DNA of 64,000 nucleotides from Bergeyella porcorum (lineage in GTDB: Bacteria > Bacteroidota > Bacteroidia > Flavobacteriales > Weeksellaceae), in contig NZ_JBHMFD010000005.1 in NCBI RefSeq assembly GCF_042427575.1, positions 1 through 64,000 of the forward strand. The letters run 5' to 3'. The first letter of the stretch is position 1. Each line of letters opens with the position of its first letter. The notes under the pieces are model-generated. The model was not told the DNA's origin and did not search any database. It saw only the letters and a list, made by a program, of their open reading frames with translations. Shown here one piece after another: positions 9,054 through 17,258 of this stretch. The position numbers and the translations under genes were made by a program.

Positions 9054-11309
9054 ATGGAAACACAAAAGTTTAGTTATGACAACAGTATTGTGCGAGCATT
9101 CCTCTACGCTACCATCGTATTTGGGGTAGTAGGGTTTTTGCTTGGACTTACTGCTGCTTTGATGCTATTCTATCCCGAATTGCCTGAGTTCTTCTTGGGA
9201 ACCGATGACTCTACCATTAAGAGTTTGGCTGCAGGTAATATTCAGGGATTAATCAATTCACAAGGGGCTTTCGGGTTCGGTAGAATCAGAATGCTTCACA
9301 CCAGTGCAGTGATTTTTGCATTCGTGGGCAACAGTGTTTTTGCTGGGGCTTACTACTCTATGCAGAGATTGCTCAAAGCCAGAATGTTTAGCGATACTGT
9401 TTCTTGGCTTCACTTCTGGACTTGGCAAATTATGATTGTTGCCGTGGTGATAACATTCTTTATGGGTATCAATACCTCTAAAGAATACGCAGAGCACGAG
9501 TGGCCTATTGACATCTTAATCACCGTATCTTGGGTGCTATTTGGGGTTAACCTTTTTGGTACTATTGCCAAAAGAAGGGTGCGTCACTTGTATGTAGCGA
9601 TTTGGTTCTATATAGGAACTTGGATTGCTGTAGCGATGCTTCACATTTTCAACAACTTGGCTGTGCCATTAACCATGTGGAAATCTTACTCTGCTTATGC
9701 AGGTGTGAAAGATGCTTTGGTACAATGGTGGTATGGTCACAACGCGGTGGCATTCTTCCTTACTACACCAGTATTAGGGTTGATGTATTACTTCCTTCCA
9801 AAAGCGGCGGATAGACCTGTATTCTCTTACAAGTTGTCCATCATCCACTTCTGGTCATTGATTTTCGTGTACATCTGGGCAGGGCCTCACCACTTGGTTT
9901 ACACTGCTCTACCAGCTTGGACACAGGCTTTAGGTACAGGGTTCTCTGTGATGCTTATCGCTCCATCTTGGGGAGGTATGTTGAATGGTCTCTTGACCCT
10001 AAGAGGGGCTTGGGATAAAGTAAGGGAAAATCCTGTATTGAAGTTCTTCGTAGTAGCAGTTACGTGCTATGGTATGGCTACTTTTGAAGGACCACTTTTA
10101 GCAACTAAGACTTTAAATAAAATTGGACACTTTACCGATTGGGTTATTGGGCACGTTCATATTGGTGCTTTAGGATGGAATGGCTTTATGGCGTTCGGTA
10201 TCATCTACTTCCTCGTTCCAATTATGTGGAGAACCAAGTTATGGTCTGTGAAGTTGGCTAACTGGCATTTCTGGTTAGGTACTTTAGGAATTATCTTCTA
10301 TGCTGTTCCTTTATATGTAGCTGGTTTCACACAAGGTTTGATGTGGAAGCAATTTAATCCTGATGGAACTTTGGTATGGAAAAATTGGTTGGATACCGTT
10401 ACAGCTATCATTCCTCACTTTATTGCAAGATTTGTGGGAGGAGCATTGTATGTTGCTGGTGCTATTTTAATGTGTATTAATGTTGTTGCTACAGTAAGAA
10501 AAGGTTCATTCCAAAAAGAAGTACCTGCTGAAGCACCTGCATTGGCAAACATCAGCTCTGCAAGAAAAGAGGGGGAAGGCACTCACCTTTGGTTAGAAAG
10601 AATGCCGTTGTTGTTCTCTATTCTTTCATTCGTAGCAGTGGCTATTGGTGGAGCGGTACAGATTATCCCTACACTTACTGTGAAAGAAAATGTACCAACA
10701 ATTGCAGCGGTGAAGCCATATTCACCACTAGAATTAGAAGGTAGAGACTTATATATCCGCGAAGGATGTAACGCGTGTCACTCTCAGATGATTCGTCCGT
10801 TCCGTGATGAGGTAGTAAGATTTAACGGTAAAAACGGACAATACTCTAAAGCAGGAGAGTTTGTATATGACAGACCATTCCTTTGGGGTTCTAAGAGAAC
10901 TGGACCAGACTTGCACAGACAAGGTGGTAAAAACCCAAGCTCTTGGCATTACAAGCATATGTATAACCCAAGATCTACTTCTGCAGGTTCTATTATGCCG
11001 CGTTACCCTTGGTTGATTTCCAATGATTTGGATAGATCACAGATGGTAAATAAGCTGCAACTAATGAAAGATGTATTTGATGTTCCTTATACAAAAGCGG
11101 AAATAGACTCAGCCAATACTTGGGCAGACAACCAAGCTAAAGATATTGTAAAACAAATCTTTAGTGAAGCAGCAGACTTGAAGCAAGCTTATGCTGATAG
11201 ACCAGCGGGTGAGTTGGAGAAAAAAGAAATCATCGCATTAATTGCTTATTTGCAAAGATTGGGTACAGACATTAAAACTACTCAAGTACAAACAGCAAGT
11301 AATAATTAA
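9054..11309 (+). CDS. ccoN: cbb3 cytochrome c oxidase, fused subunits I and II (CcoN-CcoO)
   Basis: The catalytic heme-copper subunit fused to the membrane cytochrome c subunit, 751 residues. Residues about 1-490 are CcoN with about 12 helices. Heme and CuB histidines lie in RMLHTSAVIF, WWYGHNAVAFF, AGPHHLVYT and GHVHIGALGWNGF. From about residue 560 the CcoO part begins (GRDLYIREGCNACHSQMIRP) with one CXXCH heme c site, followed by the family segment KRTGPDLHRQGGK. In proteobacteria these are two genes; the fusion is typical of Bacteroidota. The complex reduces oxygen to water at low oxygen tension and pumps protons. It is in an operon with ccoS, ccoQ and ccoP. Confidence 0.95.
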   Translation: METQKFSYDNSIVRAFLYATIVFGVVGFLLGLTAALMLFYPELPEFFLGTDDSTIKSLAAGNIQGLINSQGAFGFGRIRMLHTSAVIFAFVGNSVFAGAYYSMQRLLKARMFSDTVSWLHFWTWQIMIVAVVITFFMGINTSKEYAEHEWPIDILITVSWVLFGVNLFGTIAKRRVRHLYVAIWFYIGTWIAVAMLHIFNNLAVPLTMWKSYSAYAGVKDALVQWWYGHNAVAFFLTTPVLGLMYYFLPKAADRPVFSYKLSIIHFWSLIFVYIWAGPHHLVYTALPAWTQALGTGFSVMLIAPSWGGMLNGLLTLRGAWDKVRENPVLKFFVVAVTCYGMATFEGPLLATKTLNKIGHFTDWVIGHVHIGALGWNGFMAFGIIYFLVPIMWRTKLWSVKLANWHFWLGTLGIIFYAVPLYVAGFTQGLMWKQFNPDGTLVWKNWLDTVTAIIPHFIARFVGGALYVAGAILMCINVVATVRKGSFQKEVPAEAPALANISSARKEGEGTHLWLERMPLLFSILSFVAVAIGGAVQIIPTLTVKENVPTIAAVKPYSPLELEGRDLYIREGCNACHSQMIRPFRDEVVRFNGKNGQYSKAGEFVYDRPFLWGSKRTGPDLHRQGGKNPSSWHYKHMYNPRSTSAGSIMPRYPWLISNDLDRSQMVNKLQLMKDVFDVPYTKAEIDSANTWADNQAKDIVKQIFSEAADLKQAYADRPAGELEKKEIIALIAYLQRLGTDIKTTQVQTASNN

Positions 11310-11333
11310 TATTCATCCAGAAGCATTAGTAAA

Positions 11334-11531
11334 ATGATACCTCAGAATCTAAGAGATATATTATCAAACGAGCAATACACAGGGTTGTTTCAGACCCTGG
11401 CTCTGCTGATATTTATGGCATTTTTTATCGGAATGGTGTTCTATGTTTTTAGCAGACCTAAAAAATACTACCAAGATGATGCTAATGCTCCATTGGACGA
11501 TGATGAACAACCTTTTAATTTTAAAAATTAA
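11334..11531 (+). CDS. ccoQ: cbb3 oxidase small subunit CcoQ
   Basis: 65 residues with one transmembrane helix (LALLIFMAFFIGMVFYVFS), then the CcoQ hallmark SRPKKYYQDDANAP and an acidic tail. It stabilises the interaction of CcoP with the core complex. It lies between ccoNO (24 nt) and ccoP (6 nt), the canonical order. Confidence 0.88.
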   Translation: MIPQNLRDILSNEQYTGLFQTLALLIFMAFFIGMVFYVFSRPKKYYQDDANAPLDDDEQPFNFKN

Positions 11532-11537
11532 ACTCTT

Positions 11538-12419
11538 ATGAAACAAAGAACTCCTGTCATTGTTAATATACTCGTTATCCTTACGATACTTTTTGTAGTA
11601 TATTATATGTTTGTACAGAACACTTCATTCTTAGCATCTCCATATTTTTGGGGAACAGTGGTGATTAGTTGCATTATGGCTTTGATTCACGGCTCTATTG
11701 GAGATCTTATCGAGAATCAAAAGTTCAAAAACTTATCCGAAGAAGAGAAAGCGGCTTACCTTCAGCTAAAAAACAAGCCTTACTTCAAATCCCTTTGGGA
11801 AAGTGCTTTCAAAAAGCAATCGGCTAAAGAGGAAAAAGATATGCTTATCGACCACGGGTTTGATGGCATTATGGAGCTAGACAACCAGCTTCCGAAATGG
11901 TGGTTAGGATTATTCTGGTTCGGTGTAGCGTATTGTGTGGTATATATTGTTGCGTTTTTCTTTACGGATTTTGCTAATCCTATTAAGGAGTACGATGAGG
12001 AGCACAAAGCTCAGATTGCTTCCGTAGAAGAATATATGAAAACTGCTCCACAGGCTACTTTAGAAACGGCTAAATACTCTGCAGATAACATTGCTGAGGG
12101 AGAAGAAATCTTTAAAACCAACTGTGTGTCTTGTCATATGGATGGTGGTAAAGGTGGTATTGGTCCAAACCTTACAGATAACAATTGGATTAATCAACCA
12201 GAATCTACACTCTTCAAAAGTGTATTCCACGTAGTGTGGAACGGTTCTCCTAATAACCCTACGATGGTGGCTTTCGGTAAAAACGGACAGCTTACTGGTA
12301 ATGATATTGAGAAAGTGGCAGCGTACATCTATCATATCAACCAAGAGCAACAACCTGTTACCCCAGCTCAAGGGGGTGCCGCTCCGCAAGGAGAAGTTGC
12401 TAACTGGGAAAAACAATAG
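11538..12419 (+). CDS. ccoP: cbb3 oxidase cytochrome c subunit CcoP, single heme
   Basis: 293 residues with two N-terminal helices, a third helix after the family motif ELDNQLPKWWLGLFWFG (about residues 112-130), and a periplasmic cytochrome c domain. Only one CXXCH is present (TNCVSCHMDGGKGGIGPNL, about residues 198-202); proteobacterial CcoP has two. The distal methionine is probably in PTMVAFG. It accepts electrons from soluble cytochromes and passes them to CcoO. It is the last gene of the structural operon; a strong terminator follows at 12436. Confidence 0.93.
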   Translation: MKQRTPVIVNILVILTILFVVYYMFVQNTSFLASPYFWGTVVISCIMALIHGSIGDLIENQKFKNLSEEEKAAYLQLKNKPYFKSLWESAFKKQSAKEEKDMLIDHGFDGIMELDNQLPKWWLGLFWFGVAYCVVYIVAFFFTDFANPIKEYDEEHKAQIASVEEYMKTAPQATLETAKYSADNIAEGEEIFKTNCVSCHMDGGKGGIGPNLTDNNWINQPESTLFKSVFHVVWNGSPNNPTMVAFGKNGQLTGNDIEKVAAYIYHINQEQQPVTPAQGGAAPQGEVANWEKQ

Positions 12420-12435
12420 TTTATTAGCTTAAATT

Positions 12436-12471
12436 GAAAAATCCATCCTTTTTTAAGGGTGGATTTTTTTT
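12436..12471 (+). terminator. Terminator after ccoP
   Basis: Stem AAAATCCATCC / GGGTGGATTTT (one G-U pair) followed by a run of T, 17 nt after the ccoP stop. Confidence 0.85.
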
Positions 12472-12548
12472 GAGTCACATTTAATTTTATCCATTCTAAA
12501 TAAGACTTTTTTCATATTAAGGGGATAAGTCCTTTCATAGAATTTAGG

Positions 12549-12556
12549 TAAATTTG
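12549..12556 (+). promoter_or_regulatory. -7 box TAAATTTG of ccoG
   Basis: Exact TAnnTTTG match 26 nt before the ccoG ATG and downstream of the ccoP terminator, so ccoG-ccoH-DsbD_2 form a second transcription unit. Confidence 0.55.
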
Positions 12557-12582
12557 TACTCAATTTTATTAATTCTAAAATA

Positions 12583-14040
12583 ATGTCTGAAAATAAATCT
12601 CAAAAGGAAGTGAAAGGCGGACAAGGTCAGGTTTTAGACCCAGAAACCTTCCGTGACTCTGTGAATACAATGGACCAAACAGGGAAGAGAAAATGGGTTT
12701 ATCCAAGAAAACCAAAAGGAAAATATACCAACTATCGCCTATTGGTGAGTATCTTTTTGCTTATTGTGTATTTCTCCCTTCCTTTTGTGAAAATCAACGG
12801 AAATCCTTTCTTACTGATTAATGTCTTAGACCGAGAGTTTTTCATTTTGGGACAACCGTTTTATCCTCAAGATTTCTTTATCCTAGCATTAGGCGCCATC
12901 ACTTCTATTGTATTCATCATTCTATTTACGGTGGTGTTTGGTAGAATTTTCTGCGGGTGGATTTGCCCACAAACTATCTTTATGGAAATGATTTTTAGAA
13001 AGATAGAGTACGCTATAGAAGGCGATAGAAATAAGCAAATCAAGCTAGACAATCAGCCTTGGAATGGTGAAAAAATCTGGAAGAGAGGACTAAAATGGAG
13101 CATTTATATTGTGATTTCCCTCATCATCACCCACTTTATGTTTATGTACATTGTAGGCTATGGGGAAGTGTTCAAAATTATGAAAGAAGGACCTTTTGCT
13201 CATCCTACCAATTTTATGGTGATGATTCTCTTCACGGGTGCTTTCTATTTTGTATTTGCGTGGTTCAGAGAGCAAGTATGTACATTAGTTTGCCCTTATG
13301 GAAGATTACAAGGGGTACTGATAGACAAGCAAACCATCAATGTTTACTATGATTTTAAGCGAGGCGAAAATCGCTCTAAATGGAGAAAAGGGGAAGATAG
13401 AAAAGCCTTAGGCAAAGGCGATTGTATAGATTGTAACCAGTGCGTAGTGGTATGCCCTACGGGAATTGATATCCGAAACGGACAGCAGCTGGAGTGTGTA
13501 AACTGCACCGCTTGTATTGATGCTTGTGATGAAGTAATGGAAAAAGTAGGCTTACCGAAGGGGCTCATTCGCTATGCTACAGAAGATGAAATAGAGCAAG
13601 AAAGACCGTTTAAATTCACGGGAAGAATGAAAGCCTATACCGTAGTATTAGCTCTTCTGGTTGGGTTTTTAGGATTTTTGCTTTACAACCGTGGAACGAT
13701 GGAAGCCAAATTCATCAAGCCAGCGGGTTCTACTTTCTTTGTGAAAGATGGCAAGATAAGCAATACCTACAACTATACTTTCCTTAACAAAAGCAATGAG
13801 GATAAAGTGGTTACCATCAAGGTGCTTAGCCCTAAAAATGGCACTATAGTACTCAGCGAGAATAATAAAATTAAAATCAAAAAAGACCAAATAACCAAAG
13901 GCACCATTAATGTAAGCTTCCCAGAAGCTGAAATTAAGCTTTCTAAACAGAATGTTACCATCGGTGTTTATGATGAAAAAGGAACGCTATTGGATTCTTA
14001 CGAGACTTATTTTGAAGGACCATTTAAGCTTAGCTTTTAA
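12583..14040 (+). CDS. ccoG: CcoG, polyferredoxin for cbb3 oxidase copper delivery
   Basis: 485 residues of the CcoG/FixG/RdxA family, thought to reduce copper for cbb3 maturation. Membrane helices near residues 48-65 and 100-125 are followed by redox cysteine pairs in CGWICPQTIF and CTLVCPYGRLQG. Two 4Fe-4S motifs follow, in CIDCNQCVVVCP and CVNCTACIDACD (about residues 283-310). The C-terminus after another helix is an Ig-like periplasmic domain. It has its own promoter and is followed by ccoH after 20 nt. Confidence 0.94.
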   Translation: MSENKSQKEVKGGQGQVLDPETFRDSVNTMDQTGKRKWVYPRKPKGKYTNYRLLVSIFLLIVYFSLPFVKINGNPFLLINVLDREFFILGQPFYPQDFFILALGAITSIVFIILFTVVFGRIFCGWICPQTIFMEMIFRKIEYAIEGDRNKQIKLDNQPWNGEKIWKRGLKWSIYIVISLIITHFMFMYIVGYGEVFKIMKEGPFAHPTNFMVMILFTGAFYFVFAWFREQVCTLVCPYGRLQGVLIDKQTINVYYDFKRGENRSKWRKGEDRKALGKGDCIDCNQCVVVCPTGIDIRNGQQLECVNCTACIDACDEVMEKVGLPKGLIRYATEDEIEQERPFKFTGRMKAYTVVLALLVGFLGFLLYNRGTMEAKFIKPAGSTFFVKDGKISNTYNYTFLNKSNEDKVVTIKVLSPKNGTIVLSENNKIKIKKDQITKGTINVSFPEAEIKLSKQNVTIGVYDEKGTLLDSYETYFEGPFKLSF

Positions 14041-14060
14041 TATTTTTGAATGATTAGATT

Positions 14061-14516
14061 ATGCTGAAAAAATTCACTTGGGCACACGGCATCATTGCAG
14101 CAATGGGCTTGTTTATGATTTTCATCCTTTCAATGATTTTCATCTTCACACAAAACTGGCAAAATGCCGAGATGGTATCGGAGAACTATTATGCAGATGA
14201 ACTGGCTTATCAAGGCGTTATCAATGCTAAAAACAATGCAGATGCTTTATCTGAAAAACCTAGCTTTCACCAAGATATCAATGGCATTACCATCACCTTT
14301 CCAAAAGAAAGGAAGATAGATGAATCTATAGTAGATTTTCATCTGTTCAGAACCAATGATGCAAAATTGGATGTGAAAAAGCCTCTGACCTTAGACGCTA
14401 ATAATAGCATCACAATCCCAAGTAAAATTATTTTCCCAGGTTCATATACTTTGAAAATCACTTGGAAAGAAAATGATAAACCTTACCAAATAGATTACGA
14501 TGTCTTATGGAAATAG
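14061..14516 (+). CDS. ccoH: FixH/CcoH-family protein
   Basis: 151 residues: one N-terminal helix (HGIIAAMGLFMIFILSMIFIF) followed by the FixH-type sequence EMVSENYYADELAYQ and a beta-rich periplasmic domain. CcoH assists assembly or stability of cbb3 oxidase. Its 3' end overlaps the next gene by 10 nt, so the two are translationally coupled. Confidence 0.88.
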   Translation: MLKKFTWAHGIIAAMGLFMIFILSMIFIFTQNWQNAEMVSENYYADELAYQGVINAKNNADALSEKPSFHQDINGITITFPKERKIDESIVDFHLFRTNDAKLDVKKPLTLDANNSITIPSKIIFPGSYTLKITWKENDKPYQIDYDVLWK

Positions 14517-15244
14517 CATTAATACTCTCCGCATTAGGCTTAGGCTTTGCATCGGGCTTCCATTGCATTGGAATGTGTGGCCCTATTGCCCTTTCTATGG
14601 GGTTAACTAAGAGCCAAGCTCTGGGCTTTCAGTTGCAAAACATCACTTATAATCTAGGGCGGATGGTTACCTACGCCATTCTGGGAGGTCTTTTGGGCAT
14701 TGTAGGAGAGGGGTTTAATATGGTGGGCATACAGAAATACCTATCCATAGCCGTGGGAGTGCTGATGATTATTATGGCGGTATTTTCTTTTGGTGGAAAA
14801 GATTTCGCTTCCAGAATACCCTTTCTTTCAGGTTGGTTATTGAAGGTAAAAATGGCTTTGGGCAAGCTCCTACAAAAAGGCGATTATCGTTCCAGATTCC
14901 TCACAGGTCTGCTGAACGGGTTGCTCCCTTGCGGTATGGTTTACATTGCCCTTACGGCTTCATTGGCGGCTGGTGGCGTATGGCAGGGGGCAGTATTTAT
15001 GGCGTTATTCGGATTGGGAACCTTGCCTTTTATGTTTGCGGTGGTGTTTGCTGGGGCTATGATGACGCAGGCTTTTAGACTGAAAGTTCTTAGATTCATT
15101 CCTATTGTAATGATACTATTGGGTGGGCTATTTATTTTGAGAGGCTTAGGCTTGGGTATTCCCTATCTTTCCCCAAAAGAAGAAGCCTTGCAAATCATTC
15201 ATCACGATGAGATGCACCATGATGGAGAGCATTCTTGCCATTAG
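14507..15244 (+). CDS. TauE/SafE-DsbD_2-like membrane protein of the cco cluster
   Basis: 245 residues, six predicted helices arranged as two repeats. The conserved half-site cysteines are in GFHCIGMCGPIALSMG (residues about 14-30) and NGLLPCGMVYIALT (about 140-153). This pattern belongs to the DsbD_2 branch often labelled sulfite exporter or urease-accessory-like. Members next to ccoG/H are thought to help copper or thiol handling for cbb3 oxidase; that role is inference here. The C-terminal tail is a histidine-rich metal-binding-like HHDEMHHDGEHSCH. It overlaps ccoH by 10 nt and ends the operon before a strong terminator. Confidence 0.85.
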   Translation: MEIALILSALGLGFASGFHCIGMCGPIALSMGLTKSQALGFQLQNITYNLGRMVTYAILGGLLGIVGEGFNMVGIQKYLSIAVGVLMIIMAVFSFGGKDFASRIPFLSGWLLKVKMALGKLLQKGDYRSRFLTGLLNGLLPCGMVYIALTASLAAGGVWQGAVFMALFGLGTLPFMFAVVFAGAMMTQAFRLKVLRFIPIVMILLGGLFILRGLGLGIPYLSPKEEALQIIHHDEMHHDGEHSCH

Positions 15245-15290
15245 ATCAGCCATTTTGATGAAAACTAAAATTGATATAATGCTTTCATAT

Positions 15291-15330
15291 AAAAGCCCGC
15301 CTGCTTTTTAAAAATACAGGCGGGCTTTTT
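15291..15330 (+). terminator. Terminator of the ccoG-ccoH operon
   Basis: Perfect 13-bp stem AAAAGCCCGCCTG / CAGGCGGGCTTTT with a 13-nt loop and trailing T residues. Confidence 0.92.
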
Positions 15331-15394
15331 AGAAAAAGATTTAAGGCTTTTGGTTGATGGATTAATTTTCGTTAGAAATCATATCGTAATAAAC

Positions 15395-15425
15395 TTGTGA
15401 GAGTTGAGTAATTTTCCTATCTTTG
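15395..15425 (+). promoter_or_regulatory. Complete flavobacterial promoter of the 15466 gene
   Basis: TTG at 15395-15397, 20-nt spacer, TATCTTTG at 15418-15425, then a 40-nt leader to the ATG. Both boxes match the Bacteroidota consensus. Confidence 0.7.
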
Positions 15426-15465
15426 TGCGTCTTAATTATAATGTAAATATTAAAAATATATAATT

Positions 15466-17142
15466 ATGGCAACAAATCTTAGAGCACGCGAGACTACAGA
15501 AGCCATTGAGCGTTTGTATGTTACTATGCGACACCTATTCTATAGAGGTTTTTTCAAGCCAGGCGGCGTTTCTGGTGATTCCCTTAGAAAACTTTTAATG
15601 ACCATTTCCCCAGAGATTTACGGTTCTATGAGTATTCCTAATAAAGTAGAGCTTAATGGGTTACTTTATGTATTAGACCGTCTTCCCGAAGGGATAGAGG
15701 AAACCGCTTTTGTGAATTTAACTTCCGATGAAGGTTTTGAGAAAGGAAACTTTCAAGTGATTGTTCCTAAAAAACGAAGACGCAACTGCTATCGTATCGA
15801 TGAACATCAGATGAATATAGAGGTGCTTCTGGGGCGTTCCGAAATCTATGATATCCTTACCCACCTTACATTTTTGTACATTGAGGCAGATAAGATTAGG
15901 GAATTGGGCTATATCAAAGATGAAAACTACCGTCCAACCAGAACTTGGAGTATCATAGAAGAGGTAGCAAAAGGTGAGAAAAAAATGAGCCGAAAGGAAA
16001 AAGAAGTGGCTTTGATTCACCTTTCATCACTTTTAGGAAGAACTTTTGATGAGGTTTTGGAAGCATATAATAATTTTGGTGATGATCAAAACCCAGATAG
16101 GTTATTCAAGATTATTTACCATTTAGGAAAAAATAGTTTGGAAGACTTACAAGGTCTCAAAGAGAGGGAAGTTTTCTTTTCAGCGATACTTAGAGAGAGG
16201 GTAGGACACCATTTATTCGGTGAAAAATGGGCGAACAAAGTAAAGGAAGTTTTAGCATCTAATAATTTGCATATGCGTCCTCTGCACATCATTTCGGCCA
16301 ATATGCATTCGGTAAAAAATATGCTCTTTGCCAATAATGCTGTTGGGAAAAAAGCATCCAAAGCTGTAGATTATTCCTTGTACGAAGAAATCAGCAACAA
16401 GAAAACGCTACAAGAAAAAGTATTGGATTACTCCGAAAAATCTGGGTTAATATACATCAAAGACGATAGTGGTAGTAATATCGATGTTCAGATTATTGAC
16501 TTGAGTAAGATGGACTTAAAAAACACTCCTTTCTCAGAGATTCAATATAAGGGTGATGATGTGATTTTGGTATTTGATTATGCTTTCGGAGAACAGGCGT
16601 ATGAGATTATGGATGAGTTACTAAGACCTTACGAGCATAACGGCGAAGTCTATACAATGAAGGTAAAATCCATTTCTATAATGGGTAAGGCGGGTATTCT
16701 TACAGGAGAAAAAGGCGATATTATGATTCCAACTTCGCATATCTTTGAAGGTACGGCTGATAATTATGTGTTTGAAAATGCCTTGAAATTAGATGATTTC
16801 CAAGATGATGAAATCAAGGCTTTTGAAGGTTCTATGATTACGGTTTTGGGAACTTCACTGCAAAACAAGGATATCCTTTCTTATTTTATGAATACTTCTT
16901 GGAAGGCTGTGGGACTTGAGATGGAAGGAGCTCATTATCAAAAAGCGATACAAGTGGCAAGCAAAATTCGCCATCATATTTCCCCAGATTTATTTGTAAT
17001 GTATGCGTACTACGCTTCGGATAATCCATTGGAAACAGGAAGTACCTTATCCTCTGGTGGTCTGGGACTTACGGGTGTGAAGCCTACTTATATGATTACA
17101 GGTAAGATTATTGAGAAAATCTTAGAATCTTCTCAAGCTTAA
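15466..17142 (+). CDS. DUF6909-like protein with nucleosidase-like C-terminal motifs
   Basis: 558 residues, soluble, no signal peptide. The N-terminal two thirds (RARETTEAIERLYVTMRHLF onward) resemble a family conserved in Bacteroidota that I recall as DUF6909. The last 200 residues carry SIMGKAGILTGEKGDIMIPT (about 404-423) and VGLEMEGAHYQKAI (about 483-496). These two motifs have the same order and spacing style as the phosphate/base site and the ribose-binding ME pair of purine nucleoside phosphorylase/AMP nucleosidase-like enzymes. A nucleoside- or nucleotide-cleaving role is therefore possible but unproven. The gene is monocistronic with a full promoter, followed by pyrD. Confidence 0.75.
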   Translation: MATNLRARETTEAIERLYVTMRHLFYRGFFKPGGVSGDSLRKLLMTISPEIYGSMSIPNKVELNGLLYVLDRLPEGIEETAFVNLTSDEGFEKGNFQVIVPKKRRRNCYRIDEHQMNIEVLLGRSEIYDILTHLTFLYIEADKIRELGYIKDENYRPTRTWSIIEEVAKGEKKMSRKEKEVALIHLSSLLGRTFDEVLEAYNNFGDDQNPDRLFKIIYHLGKNSLEDLQGLKEREVFFSAILRERVGHHLFGEKWANKVKEVLASNNLHMRPLHIISANMHSVKNMLFANNAVGKKASKAVDYSLYEEISNKKTLQEKVLDYSEKSGLIYIKDDSGSNIDVQIIDLSKMDLKNTPFSEIQYKGDDVILVFDYAFGEQAYEIMDELLRPYEHNGEVYTMKVKSISIMGKAGILTGEKGDIMIPTSHIFEGTADNYVFENALKLDDFQDDEIKAFEGSMITVLGTSLQNKDILSYFMNTSWKAVGLEMEGAHYQKAIQVASKIRHHISPDLFVMYAYYASDNPLETGSTLSSGGLGLTGVKPTYMITGKIIEKILESSQA

Positions 17143-17162
17143 TTCCTTGATATAATCTCAAT

Positions 17163-17235
17163 AGAACTTGCTCAAATCTTCCGAAAAATTAAATTTATTT
17201 TTTTAGTTTTGAAGAACGAAATTTGAGCAAGTTCT
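17163..17235. repeat. 15-bp perfect inverted repeat spanning the pyrD promoter
   Basis: AGAACTTGCTCAAAT at 17163-17177 is repeated as its exact complement at 17221-17235, 43 nt apart. The pyrD -7 box lies between the arms, and a T-run (TTTTTATAT) follows the right arm. The structure could terminate the upstream gene or fold in the pyrD leader. Confidence 0.8.
17204..17211 (+). promoter_or_regulatory. -7 box TAGTTTTG of pyrD
   Basis: TAnnTTTG match 47 nt before the chosen ATG, inside the loop of the 15-bp inverted repeat. The right arm of that repeat would form the first part of the pyrD leader. Confidence 0.5.
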
Positions 17236-17258
17236 TTTTATATAAAAACAAAACCATT

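Noticed and set aside
17163..17235. Invertible promoter of the Bacteroides type at pyrD
   Set aside because: The 43-bp interval is far shorter than known invertible promoters and no recombinase is nearby, so it is listed only as a hairpin with an open question.
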